15,364 nucleotides of DNA from Microthrixaceae bacterium (GTDB taxonomy: Bacteria; Actinomycetota; Acidimicrobiia; Acidimicrobiales; Acidimicrobilacustridaceae). The translations under genes and the position numbers were made by a program. Positions 6,711-15,060 of this stretch are shown piece by piece; within the stretch, counting starts at the first letter, position 1; every line of letters starts with the position of its first letter. The DNA lies in contig CANGMY010000016.1 in assembly GCA_947455015.1 (NCBI GenBank), positions 1 to 15,364 on the forward strand. The letters are read 5' to 3'. Below the pieces are notes generated by a model. That model searched no databases and had not been told where the DNA came from. It saw only the letters and a program-made list of their open reading frames with translations.

Positions 6711-7799
6711 ATGGCCGGGAATATCTTCAGCTCAATCTCTTCGAGTATCTCCAATTCGATTGCTTCACGTGACTCGCTGTCCAACATCGTCGGGCGCGAC
6801 ATGGCGGTCGATCTCGGGACTGCGAACACGCTCGTCTACGTCCGTGGCGAGGGCATTGTTCTCAACGAGCCATCGGTCGTCGCTATCAATGTCAAAGATG
6901 GTCGACCGGTCGCAGTGGGCGCCGAAGCCAAGCGGATGATCGGACGCACTCCTTCGCATATCCAGGCGATTCGACCGCTCCGCGACGGCGTCATAGCAGA
7001 TTTCGATATCTGCGAAAAGATGCTTCGCTACTTCATCCAGAAGGTTCACACGTCGAAATGGGCGAAGCCCCGTATGGTGATCTGTGTTCCTTCCGGGATC
7101 ACACCTGTTGAACAGCGTGCTGTTCAGGAAGCCGCAGAGTTTGCCGGTGCACGCAGGCCTGCATACATCATCGAAGAACCGATGGCCGCGGCCATTGGTG
7201 CAGGGCTTCCAGTCCAGGAACCAACTGGAAACATGATTGTCGACATCGGTGGTGGAACCACCGAAGTTGCAGTTATTTCTCTTGGCGGCGTTGTTGCCTC
7301 TCAGTCGGCTCGCGTCGGTGGCGATGCACTTGATGCAGCGATCATCAACTACATCAAGAAGGAATACAGCCTTGCCTTAGGTGAGCGCACTGCTGAAGAA
7401 GTGAAGATGGCCCTCGGCTCCGCTTGGCCCCTTGAGGTTGAATTGCACGCCGAGATCCGTGGACGTGACCTTGTGACTGGTCTTCCGAAGACGATTGTGA
7501 CCACCACGGAAGAAATCAGGGAAGCAATCGAGGAGCCTGTTGCCGCGATTGTCGATGCGGTGAAGGTGACCCTCGACAAGACTCCACCAGAACTTTCCGC
7601 CGACATCATGGAACAAGGTGTAGTCCTTGCTGGTGGTGGAGCGCTACTCCACGGCATCAGCGAACGACTTGAGCACGAGACCGGTATGCCGATCGTCATT
7701 GCGCAGAACCCCCTCTTTGCTGTTGCGATTGGTTCGGGCCAATCGTTAGAGGAGTTCGACGCATTGAAGGGCGTGCTCTTCTCTTCGACCATCAACTGA
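6711..7799 (+). CDS. mreB: MreB, actin-like rod-shape determining protein
   Basis: The 362-residue bacterial actin polymerises under the membrane and directs the elongation machinery. Phosphate 1 is DLGTANT (34-40), phosphate 2 is DIGGGTTEVAV (178-188), the EEPMAAAIG block is at 155-163, and the adenosine loop VLAGGGALLHG lies near the C-terminus. The conserved core starts at GRDMAVDLGT (28-37), so the protein carries about 25 extra N-terminal residues compared with the usual short MreB start. In this extension Ile5, Ile9, Ile13 and Ile17 alternate with Ser, a pattern that would place them on one face of a helix. The gene heads a complete set of mreC, mreD, mrdA and rodA, with mreC 13 nt downstream. 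Confidence 0.97.
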   Translation: MAGNIFSSISSSISNSIASRDSLSNIVGRDMAVDLGTANTLVYVRGEGIVLNEPSVVAINVKDGRPVAVGAEAKRMIGRTPSHIQAIRPLRDGVIADFDICEKMLRYFIQKVHTSKWAKPRMVICVPSGITPVEQRAVQEAAEFAGARRPAYIIEEPMAAAIGAGLPVQEPTGNMIVDIGGGTTEVAVISLGGVVASQSARVGGDALDAAIINYIKKEYSLALGERTAEEVKMALGSAWPLEVELHAEIRGRDLVTGLPKTIVTTTEEIREAIEEPVAAIVDAVKVTLDKTPPELSADIMEQGVVLAGGGALLHGISERLEHETGMPIVIAQNPLFAVAIGSGQSLEEFDALKGVLFSSTIN

Positions 7800-7812
7800 G
7801 TCGAATCGGAAC

Positions 7813-8643
7813 ATGGCATCGTCACGACGCGGTGGGCGGGCACGCATCACCATCAGCCTTCTGCTGCTTTCCGCAGTTTTGTTGCTGACCCTCGATGGTC
7901 GTGGCTCTGGTCCAATTCAGTCTGTGCGAAGCGCAGTGCTCACCGTTCTCTCGCCTTTGGGCGGCGCAGCGTCAAGTGTTGCGAGCCCTTTTCGCAACGC
8001 GTGGAACAGCGCGTTCGACCAGGGTGATTTGAAGAAGGAAAACGACGTTCTGCGTGAAGAGAACGATCGGCTCAAGGGCGATATCACCGCGAACTCAATC
8101 GCGAAAGAGCAGTTACAACAGTTGCTGCAACTTGTAGGCATCCCGTTCGTCGGTGACACGCCTGTCGTTCATACCCGGGTTGTCTCTGGTGCCGTCGGGA
8201 ATTTCGGCGACCGCCTAGAACTCGACAAGGGATCGTCATCTGGCATTGAACGAAATATGCCGGTGGTGACTGGTGAAGGTCTGATTGGCAAGGTTGTTGA
8301 AGTCAGTGAGAACCGTTCGATTGTGTCGCTGATGTCGAGTGGAACGTTCAAGGTTGGTTTTTCAGTCGTGGGAACCGCAGCCATTGGTATCGCTCAGGGC
8401 ACCGGGGGAGATGCCACGTTGCGCGGAGCAAACATCGATTCTCGCCAAGCCGTTTCTGTAGGAGCGATCGCAGCAACAAGCGGTCTGGCGGGCAGTCCAT
8501 TCCCACCAAATCTCCCTATTGGAACAATCACTGCCGTGCGCACAAACGAAGCTGCGCTTGAATCGACGGTCGATATCAAAATGTTCGCCAACCTGAATGA
8601 TCTGGTCTACGCCGATGTCGTTCTCTGGAAGCCAGCGAACTAG
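7813..8643 (+). CDS. mreC: MreC, rod-shape determining membrane protein
   Basis: The 276-residue bitopic protein links cytoplasmic MreB with PBP2 and RodA across the membrane. A basic N-terminus (SSRRGGRAR) is followed by one transmembrane helix (about 12-27) and an extracytoplasmic region. Residues 72-108 form a heptad-like coiled coil (KKENDVLREENDRLKGD), used for dimerisation in the family. The rest is the beta-rich MreC domain with GNFGDRLELDKGSSSGI (129-145) and MPVVTGEGLIGKV (149-161), both typical. Only a weak CGGAA precedes the ATG. mreD begins 2 nt after the stop, so the two are probably translated together. Confidence 0.95.
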   Translation: MASSRRGGRARITISLLLLSAVLLLTLDGRGSGPIQSVRSAVLTVLSPLGGAASSVASPFRNAWNSAFDQGDLKKENDVLREENDRLKGDITANSIAKEQLQQLLQLVGIPFVGDTPVVHTRVVSGAVGNFGDRLELDKGSSSGIERNMPVVTGEGLIGKVVEVSENRSIVSLMSSGTFKVGFSVVGTAAIGIAQGTGGDATLRGANIDSRQAVSVGAIAATSGLAGSPFPPNLPIGTITAVRTNEAALESTVDIKMFANLNDLVYADVVLWKPAN

Positions 8644-8645
8644 CT

Positions 8646-9155
8646 ATGGACAATCCTGCAGTTCGGTATTTGTTGATCATCGGCACTGCTGCGTTCTTGC
8701 AGTTCACGCTGGTCACGCAGTTCCGAATCGCCGGCGTGAGCGCGGACCTGTTGCTCGTCGTCGCCATCGCCGCCGGAATCGTGGCGGGTGCTGAGCGCGG
8801 CGCCGTTGTGGGTTTTGTTTGTGGGCTTTGCCTCGACCTCATGGTCGTCACACCTTTCGGACTTGGCGCGATCTCTGGACTTGTTGCCGGTGTGGTGGCG
8901 GGATCTCTCGAAGGGGCCACGGTGCACTCCGCTCGTTGGCTTACGGCGGCGATCGCCTTCATCTCCAGTGGAGTCGGAGTACTCGCATTTGCTGTCTCCG
9001 GGGCGCTTCTCGGGCGTTCTGACATGCTTTCGCCTCACGTCCTCACAGTCATGGCCGTTGTCGGTGTTTCATCGGCTCTTTTCGTGTTCCCGGTTCTTAG
9101 GGTCGCCCGTTGGGCCGATCCGGAGGACGCGTTACTTCGGGCTGCAGTCCGCTGA
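8646..9155 (+). CDS. mreD: MreD, rod-shape determining integral membrane protein
   Basis: The 169-residue protein is almost entirely hydrophobic, with five or six predicted transmembrane helices (about 7-25, 33-50, 54-70, 72-88, 97-122 and 131-152). The block GLCLDLMVVTPFGLGAISG (60-78) matches the conserved MreD segment around a membrane-embedded Asp. Identification rests on this block, size, and position between mreC and mrdA. A 74-nt gap follows, holding no feature beyond a distant 6-bp inverted repeat. Confidence 0.92.
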   Translation: MDNPAVRYLLIIGTAAFLQFTLVTQFRIAGVSADLLLVVAIAAGIVAGAERGAVVGFVCGLCLDLMVVTPFGLGAISGLVAGVVAGSLEGATVHSARWLTAAIAFISSGVGVLAFAVSGALLGRSDMLSPHVLTVMAVVGVSSALFVFPVLRVARWADPEDALLRAAVR

Positions 9156-9229
9156 CGGGTTCTATCTGCTCAACTAGTGGGGCTGTGATTGCCGCCTTCA
9201 CCAGATCCCAACTCTCGAACCCCTGACCT

Positions 9230-11185
9230 ATGGACACCACCTCACCTCGTCTTCGCATGAGCATTCTTGGTGTCGTTGTCATTGCATGTTTCGTAGCGCT
9301 CTTTGCTCGGCTTTGGTATCTGCAGGTCATGGAAGCGCCGGCGCTCGCGGTGCAGGCCACGGCGAACAGAACTCGAACCGTTGCCACAGAGGCTCCTCGA
9401 GGCCGAATTTTCGATTCGAAGGGTCGCGTCATCGTCGACAACCGCACCTCGTTGATCGTGTCAATCGATCGCAATGAGTTAAAGAAAGTCAAGAATCGCG
9501 ATGACCTCATCGCGAGACTCGCCGATGTTCTTACCGCCAACGGTGCCCCAATCAAGATTTCAACAATTGAGAAACGTCTGTCGGAAAAGAAGGCCGACCA
9601 ACTTCAAGCGGTTCCGATCGCAACCGACGTCACTGAAGAAGTAATTCACCATCTTTCCGAATACGCCGAGGATTTTCCTGCAGTGTCCTACGAGCGCAAG
9701 ACCGTTCGTGTGTACCCCTATGGAATGACAGCGTCGAACATTCTTGGCTACACGGGTCGGATCACAGCGGAGACACTCAAGTCTCTTGAGCCAGGGACTG
9801 ACCCTGATGGCGTCTCGAAGACGTATCAGCCCGACTCGATCATCGGTTTGGCTGGAGTTGAGTCGACCTATGAGAAGGAACTTCGTGGAACGCCCGGCAT
9901 CGAACTCGTGCAGGTTGATTCAAAGAATCGCCCTGTAGGAACTGAGTCCTACCAACCTCCAAAATCGGGCAACGACATTCAGCTTCACATCGATATCGAG
10001 GTTCAGATACGAGCTGAGCAAGCTCTAGCGGACCGTTTGGCGGTTTTGCGAGGGACGGCCCAGAAGGATGGAACAAAGCGCGGGGCCCCCGCTGGCTCCG
10101 TCGTTGTTCTTGATCCACGAGATGGTGGGGTAGTGGCTCTCGCTTCAGAGCCCTCGTATGACCCACAAGAATTCGCCAACGGAATCTCGCAGGAGCGCTA
10201 CCTGCAATTGCAGAACGTTAATGGTGCAAGCGCCCTTATCGACCGCTCTATCAGTGGACAGTACGCGCCTGGCTCAACTTTCAAGCTTGTGACAGCAACT
10301 GCAGCATTGAGCAACGGTTTGATTGATGGCAATTCTTCGATTTACGACGATGGTGTCTACAAAGTTGGTAATCCAGTCCAAGAATTCAAGAACTCCGGCG
10401 ATCAAAAGAACGGCAACATCAATGTTGTTCGTGCTCTCACGGTTTCTTCCGACGTTTATTTTTATTGGCTCGGAGATCGGATGGACGGAACGACGCTGAT
10501 TCAGGACTCGGCGACCGCTTATGGCTTTGACAAGAAGACTGGCATTGATCTTCCGAATGAGTCAGCGGGCTACGTCTTAACGAAGGCGGAGAAAAAGGCG
10601 CTTCACAATAAATACCCAGACGCTTATCCAAATGGCGACTGGTACACCGGTGACAATGTGCAGCTTGCCGTTGGTCAGAACGTCGTCGTGGTGACGCCAT
10701 TGCAGATTGCGCGGGCATACGCAGCATTCGCGAACGGCGGAACGGTGTACCAACCACATGTTGTTTGGAAGATTCTGAAGCCGAACAGCACGCCGTCGAA
10801 GCCTGATGATGTACTTCGTGTTATCGATCCGGTAGTTACGTCCACGGTGACGCTGCCTCCTGATGTTCGTGGTCCAATCGAGTCCGGGCTCGAGGGTGTT
10901 ACGGGCGGAGCAGGCACCGCAGCCTCAGCATTTGCTGGGTTTGACCTCTCTGCATTCCCAGTGGTGGGCAAGACGGGAACAGCTCAGGTTGACGGAAAGG
11001 CTGATACTTCGCTCTTTGCTTCCTATGGTCCTGGAAATTCACCGAAGTGGGTCGTCACCGCAGTGATGGAAGAATCTGGATTCGGCGCTGAGGCTTCAGG
11101 TGAAGTGACCCGCCACATCTACGAACTCCTTGCCAATCAGGCACTGACCGGTGCCGGAACCGCCACGACCGGAACGAGGGACTGA
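9230..11185 (+). CDS. mrdA: Penicillin-binding protein 2, elongasome transpeptidase
   Basis: This class B PBP crosslinks peptidoglycan together with RodA during elongation. Its 651 residues comprise one N-terminal transmembrane anchor (about 11-31), a dimerisation domain with the family motif APRGRIFDSKGR (55-66), and a transpeptidase domain. The active-site motifs are Ser349-Thr-Phe-Lys352 (SxxK, nucleophile Ser349), Ser406-Ser-Asp408 (the SxD form usual in PBP2) and Lys581-Thr-Gly583 followed by TAQ. An in-frame TGA at 9224-9226 makes ATG 9230 the first possible start. No Shine-Dalgarno sequence is visible. There are no PASTA domains, which argues against a PBP of the division or spore type. 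The stop shares one base with the rodA start. Confidence 0.95.
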   Translation: MDTTSPRLRMSILGVVVIACFVALFARLWYLQVMEAPALAVQATANRTRTVATEAPRGRIFDSKGRVIVDNRTSLIVSIDRNELKKVKNRDDLIARLADVLTANGAPIKISTIEKRLSEKKADQLQAVPIATDVTEEVIHHLSEYAEDFPAVSYERKTVRVYPYGMTASNILGYTGRITAETLKSLEPGTDPDGVSKTYQPDSIIGLAGVESTYEKELRGTPGIELVQVDSKNRPVGTESYQPPKSGNDIQLHIDIEVQIRAEQALADRLAVLRGTAQKDGTKRGAPAGSVVVLDPRDGGVVALASEPSYDPQEFANGISQERYLQLQNVNGASALIDRSISGQYAPGSTFKLVTATAALSNGLIDGNSSIYDDGVYKVGNPVQEFKNSGDQKNGNINVVRALTVSSDVYFYWLGDRMDGTTLIQDSATAYGFDKKTGIDLPNESAGYVLTKAEKKALHNKYPDAYPNGDWYTGDNVQLAVGQNVVVVTPLQIARAYAAFANGGTVYQPHVVWKILKPNSTPSKPDDVLRVIDPVVTSTVTLPPDVRGPIESGLEGVTGGAGTAASAFAGFDLSAFPVVGKTGTAQVDGKADTSLFASYGPGNSPKWVVTAVMEESGFGAEASGEVTRHIYELLANQALTGAGTATTGTRD

Positions 11186-12330
11186 TGCTGCCGCAATCGA
11201 TTTCCTCGCGTGCCTCGAATCGGAGCCGGCGCGACCCAACAGCACCGCTTCGTCACGTTGACCCAGTACTTCTCGTGTGTGTCGGAATTTTGGCTGTCGT
11301 CGGTCTGGTCGCCGTGTACAGCGCGACTCGCGGACCTGGTCCTGACTTTTCAAAGTCCTATTTGGTGAAACAAACCATCTTTATGGTGATCGGTGCCGGA
11401 GCCTTCGGGGTTTTCGCGGCGGTTGATTACCGGAAACTTCACGACTGGGCGTGGGCCTTCTACGGCTTCACAACGTTCTTGCTCGTTCTCGTGATCTCTC
11501 CATTCGGAAGCCAGTCTCACGGAGCACAGTCGTGGTTCGCTCTGGGCCCATTCCAACTCCAGCCAGCCGAGTTCACGAAACTCTCGCTCATTGGCGCTCT
11601 CGCGTTCCTTCTTTCGGAGTTTCGAGGAGACATCGATCTCCGGCGCCTCGTCGCGTTACTTGCAACAGCCGGGTTGCCGATGGCGCTCATCATGTTGCAG
11701 CCCGATCTCGGTGAGACGCTGATCTTGGTCGCCATGACCATGGCGATTCTCCTCGTTGGTGGTTTGCCAACCAAGTACATCGCCGTATTGACGATCGTCG
11801 GTGTGATTGGCGTCGTCGGTGCCCTCAATTCGCCGCTTTTGGCGGAGTATCAGCGCAATCGATTGACCGCGTTCGTGAATCCGAACGACAAGTCGAACGC
11901 GGCGCTCTACAACATCGAGCAAAGCCAGCAGGCCATTGCCAATGGCCGAATCACTGGTCAAGGACTTTTCGATGGTCCCCAGACCAAATTGGGATTCGTC
12001 CCCGAGCAGCAAACTGATTTCATTTTCACCGCGGTTGCCGAACAATTCGGGTTCATCGGTTCGGCGACAGTGCTCCTCTTGTACGGGCTGCTCTGCTACC
12101 GAATCTGGAGAATCGCCCAGGTCTCGAAAGATTCCTTCGGCACCTATATCTGCGTGGGTGTTCTGGTGATGTTCGCGTTTTCCGCCTTCGAGAACGTGGG
12201 CATGGCCATGGGGATCATGCCCGTAACGGGAATTCCACTCCTTTTGATTAGTGCCGGTGGTTCCTCGACCATTACCGCTTTTGCCGCTCTCGGGCTGGTT
12301 CTCAACGTTCATATGCGCCGGTTCCAGTAG
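11185..12330 (+). CDS. rodA: RodA, SEDS-family peptidoglycan glycosyltransferase
   Basis: RodA polymerises lipid II into glycan strands, working with the PBP2 encoded immediately upstream. The 381-residue product has about ten transmembrane helices after a 24-residue cytoplasmic tail. The catalytic Asp of SEDS proteins is Asp278 in PEQQTDFIF (273-281), and Trp117 in GAQSWFALG falls where the functionally important Trp of B. subtilis RodA lies. QPAEFTKLSLI (126-136) and PVTGIPLLLISAGGSS near the C-terminus are family blocks. FtsW is the main alternative, but the mreBCD-mrdA context favours RodA. Start and mrdA stop overlap by 1 nt (TGATG), with GAGGG just upstream. Confidence 0.95.
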   Translation: MLPQSISSRASNRSRRDPTAPLRHVDPVLLVCVGILAVVGLVAVYSATRGPGPDFSKSYLVKQTIFMVIGAGAFGVFAAVDYRKLHDWAWAFYGFTTFLLVLVISPFGSQSHGAQSWFALGPFQLQPAEFTKLSLIGALAFLLSEFRGDIDLRRLVALLATAGLPMALIMLQPDLGETLILVAMTMAILLVGGLPTKYIAVLTIVGVIGVVGALNSPLLAEYQRNRLTAFVNPNDKSNAALYNIEQSQQAIANGRITGQGLFDGPQTKLGFVPEQQTDFIFTAVAEQFGFIGSATVLLLYGLLCYRIWRIAQVSKDSFGTYICVGVLVMFAFSAFENVGMAMGIMPVTGIPLLLISAGGSSTITAFAALGLVLNVHMRRFQ

Positions 12331-12352
12331 TCGGGGGTACCCCCGGTAGCAT
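12322..12352 (+). promoter_or_regulatory. Candidate radical SAM gene promoter with GGGGGTACCCCC in the spacer
   Basis: TAGCAT (12347-12352) ends 9 nt before the ATG at 12362, as in the other leaderless candidates. A weak -35, TTCCAG (12322-12327), lies 19 bp upstream, and the perfect 12-bp palindrome GGGGGTACCCCC (12333-12344) sits near the middle of this spacer. The palindrome has no T-run after it, so it does not look like a terminator of the rodA transcript. Confidence 0.4.
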
Positions 12353-12361
12353 CTACGGGTT

Positions 12362-14314
12362 ATGACCGATGTGTGGCCCCAGCTGGAGCCCCTCTTGGCC
12401 AAGGTGGCGAAACCTGCTCGCTACATCGGCCTCGAGGACGGAGCTCGTACCCCGCACCATGCCGCCGACAAGGTGGCGTGGTTGTTGTCGTACCCCGACA
12501 CCTACGAAATCGGTCTGCCCAATCAGGGCCTTCAGATCCTCTACGAAATTCTTAACGAAAATCCACACGCGGTGGCCGAGCGGGCCTACGCACCTTGGAC
12601 CGACCTCGAGGGTTTGCTTCGCGATCGCAATATTCCACTGTTCTCGCTCGATAGTCATCGCCCGGCAGGATTGTTCGATCTGATCGGCTTCAACCTTTCG
12701 GCCGAACTCACCTATACGAACCTGCTCAACATGGTTGATCTCGCCGGCGTACCGGTGCGCAGCGCCGATCGTCGACCTGAGCATCCGCTGATTGTCGCCG
12801 GGGGACACTGCACCTATAACCCCGAGCCAATCGCCGATTTCCTCGACCTTGTGGTCTTGGGCGATGGCGAAGAGGTCATTACCGAGATCAATGAGGTCGT
12901 CCGGGACTGGAAGAAGTCCGGCCGCACCGACGGAAGTCGTGAAAACGTCCTCCGTGAGCTTTCGCACATCGTTGGTGTGTATGTCCCGTCGATGTACGAC
13001 GTCACCTACGAAGGCGCCAACCTTGTTGCGGTCACTCCTCGTTATCCCGATGTGCCTGAGCGGGTTGAAAAGCGCACCGTCGCAGATCTCGCCGAGTTTC
13101 CGTACCCCAAGACACAACTTGTTCCGATCACCGAAGTTGTCCACGACCGGTTGAATGTTGAAGTGTTCCGCGGTTGCACCCGCGGTTGTCGATTTTGTCA
13201 GGCGGGCATGATTACGCGACCAGTTCGCGAGCGCCCCGCAGAACAAGTACGCACCATGGTCGAAGAAGGTCTGCGCCGCACGGGGTACGACGAGGTTGCT
13301 CTTACATCGCTTTCGACTGCCGATTTTTCTGGAATCGAAAAGCTTGTTGGCGACATTGTGCAGTCGACTGATGACGGCCCTCCGGTTTCGGTGTCGCTTC
13401 CAAGTCTCCGAGTCGATGCGTTCGGCGTTGGCATTGCCACGCAAATCCAACGTGCTCGCCGCACGGGTCTCACGTTTGCGCCCGAGGCCGGAACGTGGCG
13501 AATGCGTCAGGTCATTAACAAGCTGATCCGCGAAGAGGATCTCTACAGCGCAGTCGAAGCGGCGTACTCAAATGGCTGGCGACGCATGAAGCTGTACTTC
13601 CTTACTGGTCTCCCCACCGAGACCGATGAGGACACTCTTGGAATTGCTGAACTCGCTCGTAACTGTGTGCAACTCGGTAAGGCGCACACGAAGAGTCCCT
13701 CGGTCACCGTTTCGGTGGGCGGGTTCGTTCCGAAACCATTCACTCCATTCCAGTGGTTTGGACAGAACACGGTCGAGGAATTGCGACGCAAGATCAACCT
13801 GCTGCGCGACGACACACGTAAATCACACGGCGTACAGGTGAAATGGCACGATCCGAAAGCAACACTCGTTGAAGGCATCATGAGCCGAGGCGATCGACGT
13901 ATCGGCGCCGTCATCGAAGAGGTTTGGCGTCAGGGCGGAACGTTCCAGGAATGGAACGAGCGCTTCGATCTGGACCTCTGGACCTCAGCAATGGCAGCGC
14001 ACGGACTCGACCCCGAGTGGTTCGCGTATCGCCATCGCACTGAAGACGAGGTCCTTCCATGGGATCATCTCAGCGCCGGCCTTCATAAAGATTTCCTTTG
14101 GCAGGACTGGCGAGACGCCCTCGCCGAAGTCGGCCTCCCTGATTGTCGCTGGACCCCGTGTTATGACTGCGGCGCATGCACTGGCTATTCGATCGAGCAC
14201 ATCGTGGCCTCGGCCACGCCTCCTGCCGGAGGCTCGCAGGGCACCGGACAAGACCTCGGGTCCTCCGTTCCTGTGACGTTGCTCGGTCGCGCACCAGTGG
14301 GAACGGTGTCCTAG
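12362..14314 (+). CDS. B12-binding-like/radical SAM protein (TIGR03960-like), function unknown
   Basis: The 650-residue protein has an N-terminal domain resembling a cobalamin-binding fold (about 38-180, with PNQGLQILYEIL and GFNLSAELTYTN) but no visible DxHxxG cobalamin ligand motif. The radical SAM core carries Cys272, Cys276 and Cys279 (CTRGCRFC), expected to bind a 4Fe-4S cluster and S-adenosylmethionine. FAPEAGTWRMRQVINK (372-387) and FLTGLPTETDEDT (413-425) are further core blocks. A second cluster, Cys595, Cys600, Cys603 and Cys606, lies near the C-terminus and could bind an additional Fe-S centre. The last 35 or so residues look disordered. The gene overlaps its DUF2344 partner by 1 nt and lies before rne, a pairing conserved in many bacteria; the reaction is not known to me. 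Confidence 0.9.
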   Translation: MTDVWPQLEPLLAKVAKPARYIGLEDGARTPHHAADKVAWLLSYPDTYEIGLPNQGLQILYEILNENPHAVAERAYAPWTDLEGLLRDRNIPLFSLDSHRPAGLFDLIGFNLSAELTYTNLLNMVDLAGVPVRSADRRPEHPLIVAGGHCTYNPEPIADFLDLVVLGDGEEVITEINEVVRDWKKSGRTDGSRENVLRELSHIVGVYVPSMYDVTYEGANLVAVTPRYPDVPERVEKRTVADLAEFPYPKTQLVPITEVVHDRLNVEVFRGCTRGCRFCQAGMITRPVRERPAEQVRTMVEEGLRRTGYDEVALTSLSTADFSGIEKLVGDIVQSTDDGPPVSVSLPSLRVDAFGVGIATQIQRARRTGLTFAPEAGTWRMRQVINKLIREEDLYSAVEAAYSNGWRRMKLYFLTGLPTETDEDTLGIAELARNCVQLGKAHTKSPSVTVSVGGFVPKPFTPFQWFGQNTVEELRRKINLLRDDTRKSHGVQVKWHDPKATLVEGIMSRGDRRIGAVIEEVWRQGGTFQEWNERFDLDLWTSAMAAHGLDPEWFAYRHRTEDEVLPWDHLSAGLHKDFLWQDWRDALAEVGLPDCRWTPCYDCGACTGYSIEHIVASATPPAGGSQGTGQDLGSSVPVTLLGRAPVGTVS

Positions 14315-15045
14315 TGCGGATCCGCGTTCGTTTTTCGAAGACCGGCAAGATCCGGTTCTCGAGCCATCGCGATATGGCCCGATGCTGGGAACGTGCGCTT
14401 CGTCGCGCTGATCTTCCCGTGGCCATTACTGAAGGTTTTTCACCCCGTCCGAAAATGCATTTCGGATTGGCGCTTTCCACCGGCCATGAGTCGCTGGGGG
14501 AGTACCTCGATATCGATCTGACTGAGCCCGAAGGCTCAGATCTCGATCTCGGGGCATTGCCCGAGCGGCTCACGCCGTTCCTCCCACCGGGAGTCGATGT
14601 CGAGACTGTCTCGATCATCGAACGCTCTGAACTGTCTCTTCAAGAGGCAGTCACGGTTTGTACATGGCTCATCGAAATTCCTGGCGTTTCGCCCGAGGAA
14701 CTCGAATCCAACGTTCAAACCATGCTCGATGCCACAACGCTTCCGGTCACCCGCGAGCGAAAGGGCAAGGAGGTGTCCGATGACATTCGGCCCGGCATCA
14801 TCAGCCTTCGGGTTGTTGGCGCAACACCTTCCGACGCTCCTGAACGAGGAGCGCTTCTCGAAGCCGAGCTGGCAACTCAGCCCCGCTCCGTGCGGCCTTC
14901 AGAACTTTTGGCCGCATTCGACCCGCCTCGCAACGAGGGGCGCGTTTGTAGAACACACCAATGGATCATCACTGACGGCGCGAGACGGGAACCGATCCCG
15001 GCCCACGCGACGTCACGCGCACCCGCCGAGGTGGGCGCGCGATGA
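14314..15045 (+). CDS. DUF2344 (TIGR03936-like) protein, radical SAM partner
   Basis: The 243-residue product starts at GTG 14314, which shares a base with the upstream TAG stop (TAGTG). The open frame extends upstream to 14176, but the family's N-terminus (RIRVRFSKTGKIRFSSHRD) begins exactly at this GTG. EGFSPRPKMHFGLALS and the following GEYLDIDLTEP are the conserved blocks. In many genomes this domain is encoded next to, or fused with, the TIGR03960 radical SAM protein, so the two probably act together. The C-terminal 30 residues are Arg/Ala-rich and poorly conserved in appearance. Its biochemical role is unknown; neighbourhood with rne suggests, without proving, a link to RNA or ribosome function. 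Confidence 0.9.
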   Translation: MRIRVRFSKTGKIRFSSHRDMARCWERALRRADLPVAITEGFSPRPKMHFGLALSTGHESLGEYLDIDLTEPEGSDLDLGALPERLTPFLPPGVDVETVSIIERSELSLQEAVTVCTWLIEIPGVSPEELESNVQTMLDATTLPVTRERKGKEVSDDIRPGIISLRVVGATPSDAPERGALLEAELATQPRSVRPSELLAAFDPPRNEGRVCRTHQWIITDGARREPIPAHATSRAPAEVGAR

Positions 15046-15052
15046 GAAGGGA
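15045..15052 (+). promoter_or_regulatory. Ribosome binding site of the probable rne gene
   Basis: AGAAGGGA overlaps the end of the DUF2344 stop codon and lies 8 nt before the ATG at 15061. It supports this ATG as the start of the last gene and its expression from the same transcript. Confidence 0.65.
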
Positions 15053-15060
15053 ACGAAACC

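Noticed and set aside
9157..9222. GGGTTC and GAACCC inverted repeat between mreD and mrdA
   Set aside because: Arms of 6 bp with a 54-nt loop are expected by chance; there is no T-run or other support.
12353..13450. Long minus-strand open frame (365 codons) opposite the radical SAM gene
   Set aside because: It is antisense to a well-supported gene, shows no recognisable motif, and is explained by the codon bias of the plus-strand gene. The same holds for minus-strand frames at 11656-12402, 3408-4142 and 1551-2069.
14176..14313. Upstream extension of the DUF2344 gene
   Set aside because: It overlaps the C-terminus of the radical SAM protein, and the family N-terminus begins exactly at GTG 14314.
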